Below are positions 12,004-23,344 of a stretch of 64,000 nt of DNA, one piece after another. Made by a program: the position numbers and the translations under genes. This stretch comes from Stomoxys calcitrans (lineage: Eukaryota; Arthropoda; Insecta; Diptera; Muscidae). The stretch is taken from assembly GCF_963082655.1 (NCBI RefSeq), contig NC_081555.1, positions 175,125,896 through 175,189,895 on the forward strand, in the 5' to 3' direction. Numbering within the stretch: position 1 is the first letter of the stretch; each line of letters starts with the position of its first letter. Below the pieces are notes generated by a model. It was given only the letters and a program-made list of their open reading frames with translations. It had not been told where the DNA came from and did not search any database.

Positions 12004-12759
12004 AGAAAACAAAAACAAAACATTTGTCGTCAGTTATAAAAATCGCAATGGCTGAGAGAATGCCGGTAGAGGTGTTTGGTACTCGCTCGCTGTGTTGTTG
12101 GTTCATTTGGTTGTTGATGGGGTTCAGTCCAAAGTGTCGATGACATCATTTGAATTTTATTTGATTTTTTAGTTTTTGTTATTTATTTATGTTTTTTTTT
12201 TTTGCTAATTTTAAATTTGGTTAGTTTTGTTTGAAGTAGCAGAGGAGTTTCGAGGTGCTGTCGTCGTACCGTCTTTAGATGGCTGTGTTTAGATTTGCTT
12301 TAGCTGTTTCTATTGTTGTTGTCTATTTTTCAGATTCAGTAATTTTTGTTTTGTTTGTTCGTGTGTTTGCCAAGAATAAATATGAAGCGGAGAAATAGAA
12401 AACCTTAATGTATGTTAAGTTGGCCCCTCTTATTACCATTGTTGTTGCTGCTGTTGTTTTCACAAATATTTTTCTAAATAAAAAATGGAAATATTTGCCA
12501 GAAATTAGCAATATGCCAAAATGAGAATTCAATTGAAAAAAAAAAACGAATTCTAAGTTTATGGTGACGAATAGATGTCATAGAGAGTTACTAAAATGTG
12601 TATTTGCAATTGGGTGCTGGTGGTAATAAAAACTTGTTCACTCGAGAAAAAACATCTTGCTTACTTAGTTCGCCTTTACAAACCGTTTGATCCCTTAGAC
12701 AAACTTGTAAGAGATTTCCAACTGCCTAAATTTTCTTTCGTTCATTATCCGGACACTTT
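12004..12759. other. Unassigned region
   Basis: AT-rich with T-runs. No gene or repeat recognised. An 88-codon frame near 12596 has no recognisable motif. Confidence 0.3.
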
Positions 12760-13857
12760 TTTATACCCACTACTGAAGGATGGGGTTATATTCATTTTGT
12801 TATTCCATTTGCAACACATCGAAATATCCATTACCGACCCTATAATATATAGATATTCTTGATCACCGAAAAAATCTAAGACGATCTAGACATGTCCGTC
12901 TGTCTGTTAAAATCACACAATAGTCTTTAAAAATAGAGATATTGAGCTGAAACTTTGCACAGATTCTTCTTTTGTCCATAAGCAGGTTAAGTTCGAAGAT
13001 GGGCTATATCGGACTATATCTTGATATAGCCCCCATATAGACCGATCCGCCGATTTAGGGGATTCTTCTTTTGTCCATATGCAGGTTAAGTTCGAAGATG
13101 GGCTATATCGGACTATATCTTGATATAGACCCATATAGACCGAACCGCCGATTTAGGGGATCGTTCCAGATTTGGATATAGCTGCCATATAGACTGATCT
13201 CTCGATTTAAGGTCTTGCGCCCATAAAAGCCACATTTATCATCCGATTTTGCTGAAATTTTGGGACAATGAGTTGTGTTAGGTTCTTCGACATCCTTCTT
13301 CAATTTTGCCCAGGTCGGTCCAGATTTGGATATAGCTGCCATATAGACCGATCTCCCGATTCAAGGTTTTGGGCCCATAAAAGGCATATTTCACACAAAT
13401 CGGTTCAGATTTAAATATATCGGTCATGTAGAACGATCTCCCGATTTAAGATTTTGGGCCTATCAAAGGCCCATTTATTGTCCGATGTCGCCGAAATTTG
13501 GGACAGTAAGTTATGTTAGGCCCTTCGACATCCTTCTTTAATTTGGTCTAGATTGGCCCAGATTTGAATATATCTGCCATATAGACCGATCTCTCAATTT
13601 AAGGTTTTGGGGCCATAAAAGGCGCATTTATTGTCCAATTTAGTCGAAATTTGGGACAGTGATTTGCGTTAGGCTCTTTGACATTTTTCTGCAACTTGGC
13701 CAAATTGGTCCAGATTTGGATATAGCTGCCATATAGACCGATCCCTCGGTTTTAGGTTTTGGGGCCATAAAAATCGCATTTATTGTCCGATGTCACCGCC
13801 GATGTCCGATGTCAAAATTCGGACCGGCCGAACTTAACTCCTTTTAACTTGTTCAAA
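12760..13857 (-). repeat. R-family dispersed repeat, copy 5
   Basis: It runs from TTTTTTATACCCACTACTG (12760) to GGACCGGCCGAACTTAAC and CCTTTTAACTTGTT (13857), the two terminal signatures. A 99 bp tandem duplication lies inside (ATTCTTCTTTTGTCCATA at 12963 and 13062), followed by several ~150 bp monomers. Confidence 0.7.
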
Positions 13858-14159
13858 ATGTCTTTCTACACATATTGCTTCACCTCCCGTTTCCTAGGTC
13901 GCATTCCTTGTCTCGATGAAATAGAAGCGCGATGGAAAACCATTCCCAATCCAAGGAAATCCGTGTGTGGGTACCAAAAGCTAGTCCAAAAAAAAAAATT
14001 ATAACCATGAGTGTTGAAATTCTACTAAGGTAAAAAATGCGGCAACGTGGCAAGTTAAGGCGAAGTAAAAAAGTGAACATCTTCCAATCGCTAGCCGATT
14101 CAAGTTTTAAACTTACGGCCTTATTCATTTTACAGATTTCCTTTATAAAACTGTCAAAC

Positions 14160-15180
14160 AAATCACTGAGTGACTTGGTCCTGAAAATATATATCAGATT
14201 CGTGCTCTACTCCCAAAACCTTTTATTTGAGCCCCATATTGCTATGGTCGGTAAATTTGTCTTCTTTGGGGGATGTTTTGGTGGAGCAGCAGCCCCAAAA
14301 CAGTTGGTCCAACATCTGGATATCAGATTCGTATTCTACTCTCAAATACCTCTTATTTGAGCCCCATATTGCCATGGTCGATAATTATGTACGATTTAGG
14401 GGAGTTTTGTGTGGGTAGTCCACCAAATACTTTGTTCCACATTGGATATTGGGTACGTTTTCTACTCTTAAATACCTTTCATTTGAGTCCCACATTGTCT
14501 TAATTGGTTTATATATATATATATTTGGTGGGTTCTGGGAGTGGGCCAGCCCGCTAGGCATCCGCCCTGAAATTTGGGTCCCAAATTTTTGTTTTTAGGT
14601 GACTATAAGACACCAAGGAATAAATTTTTATATCAGCTTTTACTATACTTTTAAATGCCTTCCATTTGATATCCATATTGTCCAGTTTGGTAAATATGTC
14701 CTGATGGGGGGTTTTGGGGGGTGGGGAGGCCCCTTAGACACCAAGGAATACATTTATATGTCAGATTTATACTCTACTATTAAATATCTTTCATTTGATA
14801 CCCATATTGCCCAAAGCGGTAAAATTGTCCTGTTGGTTGGTGTTTTGGGGGGTGGGGGACCCCCCTAAATACCTCTCATTTGATACCCATATTGTCCCAG
14901 TCGGTAGACATGCCCATCCGAGTGGGTTTTTGAGATGGGGCATCCCCGTAGGTTAGTTGACCCTAAAATTAAATACCATTCACGTTTTTGGGGTACCATG
15001 AGGAGGCATTCTTTCGGATATCAATAAATGTAGTACCCTATTTTCATCGTAGGTTCAAAGTCTACCATCTGTGAAAATTTCATGAAAATCGGTTCAGCCG
15101 TTTTTGAGTCCATACGGAACATATAAATAAACTAACAAACAAAGCGCAACAATTGCATTTTTATATAATAGCTAGGTTTT
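14160..15180 (+). repeat. Tandem repeat of ~126-130 bp units
   Basis: The phrase TTGAGCCCCATATTGCYATG recurs at 14231 and 14361, with diverged copies at about 14487, 14670, 14799 and 14884. Each unit also holds a TCAGATTCGTATTCTACT-like phrase and a G-rich TTTTGGGGGGTGGGG phrase. The block ends in AAAATCGGTTCAGCCGTTTT and ATACGGAACATATAAA, then an A/T tail, resembling the tail of dispersed insect repeats. No coding sequence. Confidence 0.6.
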
Positions 15181-15615
15181 TCCGATTTTGAGAAATATTG
15201 GAATCGAGTGCTAATTCGTTACCTCGAAATCTTGGCAGGAAGGATTTTGTTATGATTTTAATATTACTGGTGAATTTCAAAAAATCGGTTCAGATTTGGA
15301 TATAGCTGACATATATGTATATCGCCCGATTTTCACTTCTAGAGCCACTGCAAGCGTAGATTTTGGTTAATTTTTAATAGTGTTGTCATTTGTTAACCGT
15401 TGTTATTACAGTTGAAACATATTTGCTCGAAATGTGATACGCATTGTTTAATAACCCATCTGAAAACATCCGGCGAGGTCCATCAAAATTGGTTCACTAT
15501 GAGTTATAGCTTCTACTTTGTACTTACAGGGTAGGTGTAGGATATTATACAGTCGGCACCGCCCGACTTTTGCTTTTCCTTACTGGTTTTTAATGTGAAT
15601 TATGTTATAATTTTA

Positions 15616-15823
15616 TTGCCCAAAAAGTAATTGCGGATTTTTCATATAGTCGGCGTTGACAAATTGTGACTCTGTAATTGCATTCTTTCTTCTGTCATTT
15701 ATCAGTTGTTAATTTTAGCTTGCTTTAGAAAAAAAGTGTAAAAAAAGTATATTTAAGTAAAGTTCATTCTAAGTTTTATTACTTTCTTTTAAAAAATCCG
15801 CAATTACTTTTTGGGCAACCCAA
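15616..15823. mobile_element. Mariner-derived MITE, left end damaged
   Basis: The right terminus TTTTTGGGCAACCCAA is followed by TA. The left terminus has lost the GGGT bases of the usual start. The interior matches the other MITEs of the family. Confidence 0.85.
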
Positions 15824-16188
15824 TATATTCCTCTCATTTTTATTTTACTTAATTGTTTTTTTTTTTTAATTTCAATTTTAATTATTTGAATATAAATTCA
15901 TTTAAAATTAAGTAATTATACACAAATTTCAGCTACCTAATTCGAATAATTCATAGTACATATCATAAAACCTGTACTGTGATGTGTCTTGTTGTGCAAC
16001 CTTTCAATAAAAAAAATAAGAAAATGTATAAGTGCCGCAATCTGTTAGCCGCGAAAGCAGGGTATTCACATAGGAAATGCTCGAATATCCCACCTGCAGA
16101 AGTTCAACAGTAGTCATATGTGTCTCGTCATGATACAGAATTCCATACAGACCTAATTCTTACCTACACGCAGTATTAGCCCGTCCTC
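15824..16188. other. Unassigned AT-rich region
   Basis: Mostly A/T runs up to ~15960, then mixed sequence flanking the RNase H remnant. No feature recognised. Confidence 0.3.
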
Positions 16189-16566
16189 TCATGATCCGGT
16201 TTCTCCCATAGGGTTTTTGTCATCCTGCAGATGCTCATTATCGGACTGTGGCAACCTGAAAAGCTTCACACTCAACAAGTTTATTGATGCAATCCCTTGG
16301 TCCTTACCAAGAAGTTGTCTGTCCTTTCGTTCTCCCTTCCTGATTGTTAAAACTCCAACCAACTCTCTGTTCGTAAAGATACTCACATACGACGTCCGCG
16401 CGTTAATATCATACCACCTCACCCATTCTGTCATTACCCGGAATTCCGCCTGCTGGACCGTGTTATGATCAGGCAATCGGAAACAACTCAGTGTTTGAGA
16501 TCTCAATGTACCATGAGCTACACGCATGGCAACACCGACTATGCCTCTGGCAATAGTGTCTTGCAC
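16189..16566 (-). mobile_element. Non-LTR retrotransposon RNase H remnant
   Basis: The minus frame (125 codons) contains SCFRLPDHNTVQQAEF, then EWVRWYDINARTSYVSIFTN. This is the layout of RNase H domains in R1/LOA-type LINEs: a RLPDH-x-x-V-QAE block carrying the catalytic Glu, then a vnIfTDS block. The IFTN end replaces the usual IF-T/S-D, so one catalytic Asp is lost. It is probably the 3' half of the element whose reverse-transcriptase piece is at 18520-19085. Confidence 0.55.
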
Positions 16567-16889
16567 TCGACCTCAAGTGTTGTTTCCAGTATTCGATCAG
16601 AAACTTCTCCCAATCTATCAAGATAGAGTCGCACATTGTGGCAAACCCAAGAAAACCCCGTGTTTTCGGGGAAAGCTTTTATTGATAAACTTACTATACT
16701 CTATCTAAAGGTTATTGCTTATTTAAGAAGGAAATTACAAATAAAATCACAATTGGTCATGGAGCCTCCAAGCTAAATTTAAAAATTTATTGAAATGATT
16801 TATAATATAATGGAAAAGACACAAAAAAGGATGGCCTTAATAAATGTTTTAAGAAGAAAATAGGAAATAAAATCTTCACCCAGAGAAAA
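16567..16889. other. Unassigned region
   Basis: No recognisable gene or repeat unit. Confidence 0.25.
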
Positions 16890-17960
16890 GTTGATACGAA
16901 ACGTGCTCATTTCAATACCATACGGTATTGAAACTACAGCAACACCGTAAAGTACAACAACAATGCTGGATGGTATGGATGAAACATAAAATGATTAGTA
17001 TCGTTTGGTACTAACCATATTACCGAACTGGTATTGGTTTTAATACCAATCTGTTATTGGTTTTAGGACCAGACCTTTATTGGTTTTAGTACCAAACCAT
17101 TATTGATTATTCCACCCCTAATTAACAAAAAAAAACATTGAACATAATTTTATTCTAATTTTATTTTGACTACTTATGTTATTAATTACAAAAAGTAACA
17201 AACCTCAATTCTTTGTATTGAGCAATTGATTCCATATCCATTGATTTCCAGAAGTGGTTTCATATGAATACACCAACACATCATCGTTTTCCATACAAAA
17301 GACTATCATGTTTTCGATGTAGAATGTCATAAGAATTTTTACTAATTCCATTTTCATCGCTTTCGAGTATTTGAACGGGTTTTTACGCACTCAAATTGTA
17401 TTGAAACATTTTATTTATTTGTTTAACAAATCTTTTATGATGGCGTCAATATTTTAAGTACAAAGCTCAACAACACTTCTGGCGCGATGACAAAAATACA
17501 AATGTGACGTCAATTCTTAATAGCCTCCTTTGTCTGGTATTGAATTGATACCAAATGGTATTAAAAATTTTGGCTAATTTATGATGATATGATAATATGA
17601 TAATTTTGGCTATTTTATGATGACACAACAACACTTCTGGCGCGATGACAAAAATACAAATGTGACGTCAATTCTTAATAGCCTCCTTTGTCTGGTATTG
17701 AATTGATACCAAATGGTATTAAAAATTTTGGCTAATTTATGATGATATGATGATATGATAATTTTGGCTATTTTATGATGACGTCAATATTTTAAGTACA
17801 AAGCTCAACAACACTTCTGGCGCGATGACAAAAATACAAATGTGACGCCGTCAATTCTTAATAGCCCCCTTTGTATGGTATTGTATTGATACCAAATGGT
17901 ATTACAAATTTTGGCTATGACGCAAACAAAATAATACCAGGCCGTATTGGGAAAGTACCG
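16890..17960. repeat. Unclassified element with palindromes and a three-copy tandem array
   Basis: Near the left end is a palindrome with ten-base arms TTTCAATACC and GGTATTGAAA (16910-16933). Next come ACCAAT/ATTGGTTTTAATACCAA subrepeats (about 17030-17100). A tandem array follows, in which GGCGCGATGACAAAAATACA begins at 17481, 17639 and 17819. A 61-codon minus frame at 17205-17390 is the only open frame and matches nothing I recognise. The segment may be a non-autonomous DNA transposon inserted into the LINE remnant around it. Confidence 0.45.
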
Positions 17961-18059
17961 TAATTTTGCCAAGGTTTTTTGCGAAATCTGGTATATGCAT
18001 TACATTTTTCTCATATGCTTGAGCTATACTGCTGATTACAGTGTCATATGTCAAAAGCA

Positions 18060-18450
18060 CCTTGTGAAAAATCTCCCTAAAAGATCGATTTATTACCCGA
18101 ATTCAATGAAATTTGGCACAGTATGTTCTGGTAGACCCCTGCCCATTCCTGTCAAATGTGGTCCATATCCATGTGGACCATATTTAGATATAGCTGCCAT
18201 ATAGACCGATCTCCCGATATGGAGTATTGAGTTCTAAAAAGGAGCATTTTTCATACGATTTCAATGAAATTTGGCGCAGCGAGTTCTGCTACCCCTCTTA
18301 ACTTTTTTGTTGGATATCGTCCAGATCGGACTATATTTGAATATAGCTGCCATATAGACCAATCTCCCGATATGGAGTATTGAGCTCTAAAAAGGAGCAT
18401 TTTTCATTCGATTTTGATGAAATTTGAAACAGTGAGTTTTGATATTTAAC
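18060..18450 (-). repeat. R-family fragment, copy 6
   Basis: It contains AATGAAATTTGGCACAGT and ATATAGCTGCCATATAGACC phrases and AAAAAGGAGCATTTTTCAT twice (about 18236 and 18389, ~153 bp apart). No terminal signatures. Confidence 0.55.
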
Positions 18451-18519
18451 TAAAAGGTATATAAAAGGTATATGAAATGTTCGTTATCTTCAATTTTTCT
18501 AATTAATTCTCACACTTCT

Positions 18520-19085
18520 GGATTTGCGTCACCTCGATAATTCCGCGATGATATGACCTGCTACCATCTTCAATCTCTCTTCCATGGCCTTTGGTTTAAC
18601 CCGTATATCTATGGGTCAGACATCCAGTACCATAGTAAGCATGGATCTCAACGCTCCCCCTATACCAAGACAACATATTCTCTAAACCTCTTCTAAATTC
18701 CTTATGTGGCAATTCTTCTTCATCGCCGTTCACCAAATTACAGTTACTATACAGTTACTATTGATCCAATCAACACAATATTGGTTCTGTAGATCTATTG
18801 TAGTTAACTATGACATTTCCAATTCAATTTCCAGTCCAAGACAACTCCCAAGTATTTGAACTTGTCAGAAAACGAAATTATTGTGTTGAGGAAATATGCC
18901 GCCTCACATAAGAACACCTACGTTTTCCTCGTGAACAGACAGTTTTCAGTCTTCTCTGTGTTAACGTTCAAATCACTATGACTATCCCTATGCTATAGCT
19001 GTTTATCCTCCTACCCTTAGAAGTATTGTAGTATGTCGGCGTTGAAGACCTCTTCAAATTCCTCTTCAATTGGAATCCGTTTTAG
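18520..19085 (-). mobile_element. Non-LTR reverse transcriptase C-terminal remnant
   Basis: Minus-strand translation over shifting frames gives IISFSDKFKYLGVVLDWKLN at about 18830-18900, the thumb-region motif of R1/Jockey-type reverse transcriptases. A V-x-A-LRSM block follows. Several frameshifts and stops are present. Orientation and order fit the RNase H remnant at 16189-16566 as the same element, split by later insertions. Confidence 0.5.
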
Positions 19086-19214
19086 GCTATTTTTGGTCCC
19101 AGAGTGACAATAAAATTTCCCCTCTGCCCTGATAATCGTATTTTAATCCTGGTTTTTCGTTATTTTAACTATGAGTGGCCTTGTAAATATTTCAATATTG
19201 AAACGTAATGCTGC

Positions 19215-19440
19215 CAACTACCGAACACCGAACGCCTAGGTTTAAGTCACGGCGTGGGCATCAGAAAAATTATCAGCGGTGTTTATCTTTTGGATGTCAT
19301 TATCAGCGATATTTATCTTTTTGTCATGCGATGTTAAAACTTATCTACCAAGTGGCATCGCTATGCGGCACGCCCTTCGGACTGGGCATAAAAAGGAGGC
19401 CCCTTCTCATTGAGCTTAAACTTTAATCGGACTGCGATTT
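19215..19440 (+). repeat. tRNA-derived SINE, copy F (diverged)
   Basis: Retains ATGTTAAAACTTATCTACCA, then GCGGCACGCCCTTCGGACT, GGGCATAAAAAGGAGGCCCC and TCATTGAGCTTAAACTTTAA, the body of the SINE family also seen at 38519, 43424, 46884, 52551 and 56006. The tRNA-like head is partly lost. Confidence 0.6.
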
Positions 19441-19919
19441 GAGAGAAGTATCCCCTATTAATGGGAAATTAAGTTTTTAGTTATCATTTGGGTCTTGTGT
19501 GCAAATTTACATTTTTATTCGAGTGCGTGTCCACAGAGTTTATTTGCTGGTTACAAAAAATACAACAATCTACTATTCGCTGAAAACAAGGTGCACCTTA
19601 TCAAATAAACCACATTCAACCATAAATCAAAATTTCATAAATCATTCATTAGTGCATTTCAATTACAAAATGCAAACTTTGACAAATTAACAATATGTCA
19701 ATAATTGTTTTTTCTAAACAAAACTTTTCCAGGTTTTAATAAAGAGACATTAATCTATGACTAATTACAGTGATGTGGTTACAAAAAGTAGTATGGCAAT
19801 TTCGTCTGTCCTCAAATACCTTTAATATTCTTCCTCAAAGTAACACATGCTTACAAAAAATTAAAAAATTGAATTAAAAGATTGAAAGAGAACGTTTAGT
19901 TCGACCTGTCCAAATCCAC
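19441..19919. other. Unassigned region
   Basis: No gene or repeat recognised. Open frames are short and A/T-biased. Confidence 0.25.
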
Positions 19920-20765
19920 CCTTCACCTATTTGTTCAAATAAATAGATCGGAATGTTGGAAATTCAATCACCATTTAGACATTGCTTAGCATGCTTGTTG
20001 CAAACAGCATTATTTTCAAAATTTTATTCAAATCGAATAATAATTGCACCCTCAAGCGACTCAATCAGCCAAGTAGGGATATCGGATTATATGCGAGCTA
20101 AATCAAGTTATAGACCGATTTCATCTATACTTTGTATATACATATGTTGGATGTCACAACCAGTGTTACCATTGTGCGACTAAAGTCGGAATATCTGACA
20201 TTATTTGGCTCTAATAACTTTTTAAACTTTATCTCAAACGAGCCCCTATAGAAGCTGAAAAAGTCATATCGTGATAGTTCAATATTGAAGAAATATCTAA
20301 ACATGGACCGATTTGGCCCATTTTTTTGGAAATCGGATCATAAATGAAGATTTGGGGGACCGAATAAGTTTTCGAAACGCAATGGTGACCAACTTTAGGG
20401 ACCTGCCAGGAGACGCCAGGACCACCAGGGCACTAGAATTTTGCACATGATATCGCTTACAGCTCAGCTGTAACCATTTAAAACTCCAAAGAATTATCTT
20501 CACTCTTCTCAAACGACATACTTTTATCTAATTTTTCCGATTCTATCCCAAAGTGCGACGTCGTCCGCATGTTAAAATCTCTCCTCCATTGTTGGAGAGA
20601 CATCTCAACCTCTCGTAGCCCTTCATGTAGTCCCGTCCCACTAAAATTCTCCGCTGTCAGTCCCTCCCTCACCTTCATCCCAGCCGACCTACACTAAAAG
20701 AATTTTTTGCTTTATGAATGACTAAGCTAGTATATCCCAACCTATGATGGAGGATATAATAAAAC
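19920..20765 (+). repeat. R-family fragment, copy 7 (diverged)
   Basis: Contains CCGACCTACACTAAAAG, CCTATGATGGAGGATATAAT near its right end and GACCGATTT phrases inside, as in copy 4. The middle (20340-20680) is diverged or an insertion. Confidence 0.5.
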
Positions 20766-22327
20766 AAATTTTTTTCTTTAAGGATTGCGTCTAGAATATC
20801 TTGTTTTTCAACTTTATAACAAAAATTTTCATTTTGTAAAAGATTATTTACTTCTTATTAAGAAATTGTTGTCCAAAATGTTAGCATAATAGATCCTTAA
20901 TTTTGAGTCTCATTGTTAAAGACAAAAAATTTTTAATAGAGTTTAAATTAGCATTAAAGATTATGAAATTGAATAAGGAAAAAGGACAACGCCTTTCAAA
21001 AAGGATCATTCGTAAATATTGCCTATACCGAAAGCCATACTGATCTCATTCTTAATTTCCTTCAGTTTCGGACCCACTTCATCATGATTTGTATCTGCCT
21101 AAAAACTTTCGTCGTATTTCGCAGCATAACATGAGCATTACCTTTCATTTTCCATTTCAACAACTTTGGTCATTCTAAATTTTAAATAAAAAATCCAAAA
21201 GAAAAAATGTCTAAGAAACAATTTTATTATATTTATTTATTTTTTTCTTAATTGACCAAATAATTGATCAAAAGAAATTTAACAAAAGTCTTTGAACATA
21301 AAAATGGTTGTAATGCTTATATAAAGTAAACTATTCATAAGTTAGGTTAGGTTGTCATTTTTTCCTAAACAAGCCGTTATCAACTTTTCATAACATATTA
21401 AAATTTAATACCGAATATGATTTAATCAAATGTTAATTTTTCTCCACTAAATCACAGTTGATAAGATTCCATAAATGCTGAGCTAAAAGTATGCTTTAAA
21501 ACTAATGGCAACAATCAGCCTTTAAATATGCCCCATATTTCATAGATAATTTAGCTTATGTCTCGTGTATTCTCACCGATTCTTCACAAATGGCGTAACA
21601 TAATAATAAATGATGGCAATGAGCCAACTAAAAAAAAACTAGCGTGACTAGTACCTGTATTTACACGAACTATTCAAGTACATTTCAATCGACTCATGCC
21701 ATAAGTTGAAATGGAAAATGGATATTTGCAAGTATTCGCGGCATAAGGACGACATTTTTATACACTCGTGCCAACATAAATTCCATATTCCAATGCATAG
21801 GATATTTTCTGTAAAACTGAATTAAGACTAATCACTTATTTTCTCCGATTTTTATTTAGAAGATATATTTCTACGAAATTTTCTATGAAAATTATCTTTA
21901 GATGAAAGTGTGTAATATTTCAGTTTTCGACAAATTTTTTTAAATAAAATTTAATTTAATTTTTCTCTTACTGCTATAAGAAAAGACCCAACATTTCATT
22001 CAAAGGACATGCTTCTACCATTGCACTGCTCACTAATTAGTGGTTTTTTTTTTTAGTGCCATAGAAATCTGACGAGGCCTCTGGCAAAGGCCGAAAACGC
22101 GATCATTGCAGCCCGCCCCTTGATACGTTTTACACACCACCAATGCTGAGACTCTTAAAAATTTTTTGTTGATTTATTTTGAAATAGAAGCAAGAAATAA
22201 ATAAGTAAAAGCGCATTTGTCGAGCTCTTTTCCCGGTATCTCTTTTTGGAGAGTTATGTTATTGAAATTATCTCATGTTATGATTCATTTCGGACCAAAA
22301 TTGAATTGAATATTGGAGACCATAGTA
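20766..22327. other. Long AT-rich region without recognised genes
   Basis: No convincing open frame. A short AGGCCTCTGGCAAAGGCCG segment near 22076 resembles part of the repeat at 585-692. Otherwise nothing is seen. Confidence 0.3.
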
Positions 22328-23268
22328 TTGGGTTGGCCAAAAAGTAATTGCGGATTTTTTAAAAGAAAGTAAATGCATTTTAATAAAACTTAGAATGAAC
22401 TTTAATCAAATATATAATTGCCATTTTGTTCGATAAGCTTTTGCCATCTTCCTGCCAAATTTAGTATTCCACGCTCATAGAACTTCTGGCCGTTATCTGC
22501 AAAAAACTGAACCAAGTGCGATTTTATAGCCTCATCATTGCCGAAAGTTTTACCATTTCAGGAGTTCTGCAAAGATCGAAATAAATGGTAGTCTGATGGT
22601 GCAAGGTCAGGGCTGTATGGTGGATGCATTAAAAGTTCCCAGCCAAGCTCACTCAGTTTTTGGCGAGTGACCAAAGATGTGTGCGGTCTAGCGTTGTCCT
22701 GGTGGAATATGACACCTTTACGGTTGACCAATTCTGGTCGCTTCTCCTTGATGGCTGTATTCAATTTGTCCAATTGTTGACAGTAAACATCCGAATTAAT
22801 CGTTTGGTTCCTTGGAAGCAGCTCAAAATATACCACACCCTTCCAATCCCACCAAACAGACCGCATAACCTTCTTTTGGTGGATATCAGCCTTTGAAGTG
22901 GTTTGAGCTGGTTCACCATGCTTGGACCATGATCGTTTTCGACTAACGTTGTTGTAAACAATCCATTTTTCATCTCCAGTTATGATTCGTTTTAAAAACG
23001 GATCGAATTCATTGCGTTTAAGGTGCATATCACAAGCGTTGATTCGGTTTGTTAAATGAATTTCTTTCAATACATGTGGTACCCATATTAAAATTGACGC
23101 CAAACAAACAAATGTAAAAAAAAAATTCGCGCACTTTTTTTCTAAAGCAAGCTAAAAGTAACAGCTGATAGCTGACAGAAGAAAGAATGCAATTACAGAG
23201 TCACAAGCCGTTGAAAAAATTTGTCAACGCCGACTATCTTACCGACAATTACTTTTTGGGCAACCCAA
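22328..23268 (-). mobile_element. Mariner element, 941 bp internally deleted copy
   Basis: Ends match the MITE terminal repeats (TTGGGTTGGCCAAAAAGTAA on the left, TTTTTGGGCAACCCAA on the right) and TA flanks both sides. The body carries a transposase remnant on the minus strand. Typical full-length mariners are about 1.3 kb, so roughly 0.3 kb, including the N-terminal DNA-binding part, is missing. It is the longest copy in the window and probably represents the parent of the MITEs here. Confidence 0.9.
22402..23103 (-). pseudogene. Mariner transposase remnant (DD34D)
   Basis: A catalytic DNA transposase of the mariner family, now broken. In order it shows IITGDEKWIVYNN (first Asp), VIFHQDNARPHTS (second Asp) and PPYSPDLAPSDYHLF (third Asp). 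Thirty-four residues lie between the second and third Asp, the DD34D signature. The helix-turn-helix N-terminus is absent: the frame begins just before a WVPH motif that normally follows it. An in-frame TGA (22558-22560) interrupts the end, but the frame continues past it to a TAA at 22402-22404. The copy therefore cannot be active. Confidence 0.9.
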
Positions 23269-23344
23269 TATTAAAAGTAGTACCTAGACTCGGTGGTGTA
23301 GCTTATTATATGGTCGGCTTCGCACGGCTTTTGTCTTTCTTTAT

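Noticed and set aside
11796..12143. 115-codon frame at the end of R copy 4
   Set aside because: The same DNA phrases occur in other R copies with the frame broken; repeat artefact.
17467..17930. CRISPR-like array, because of regular repeats
   Set aside because: Units are 158-180 bp with no unique spacers, in a eukaryotic genome; a plain tandem duplication.
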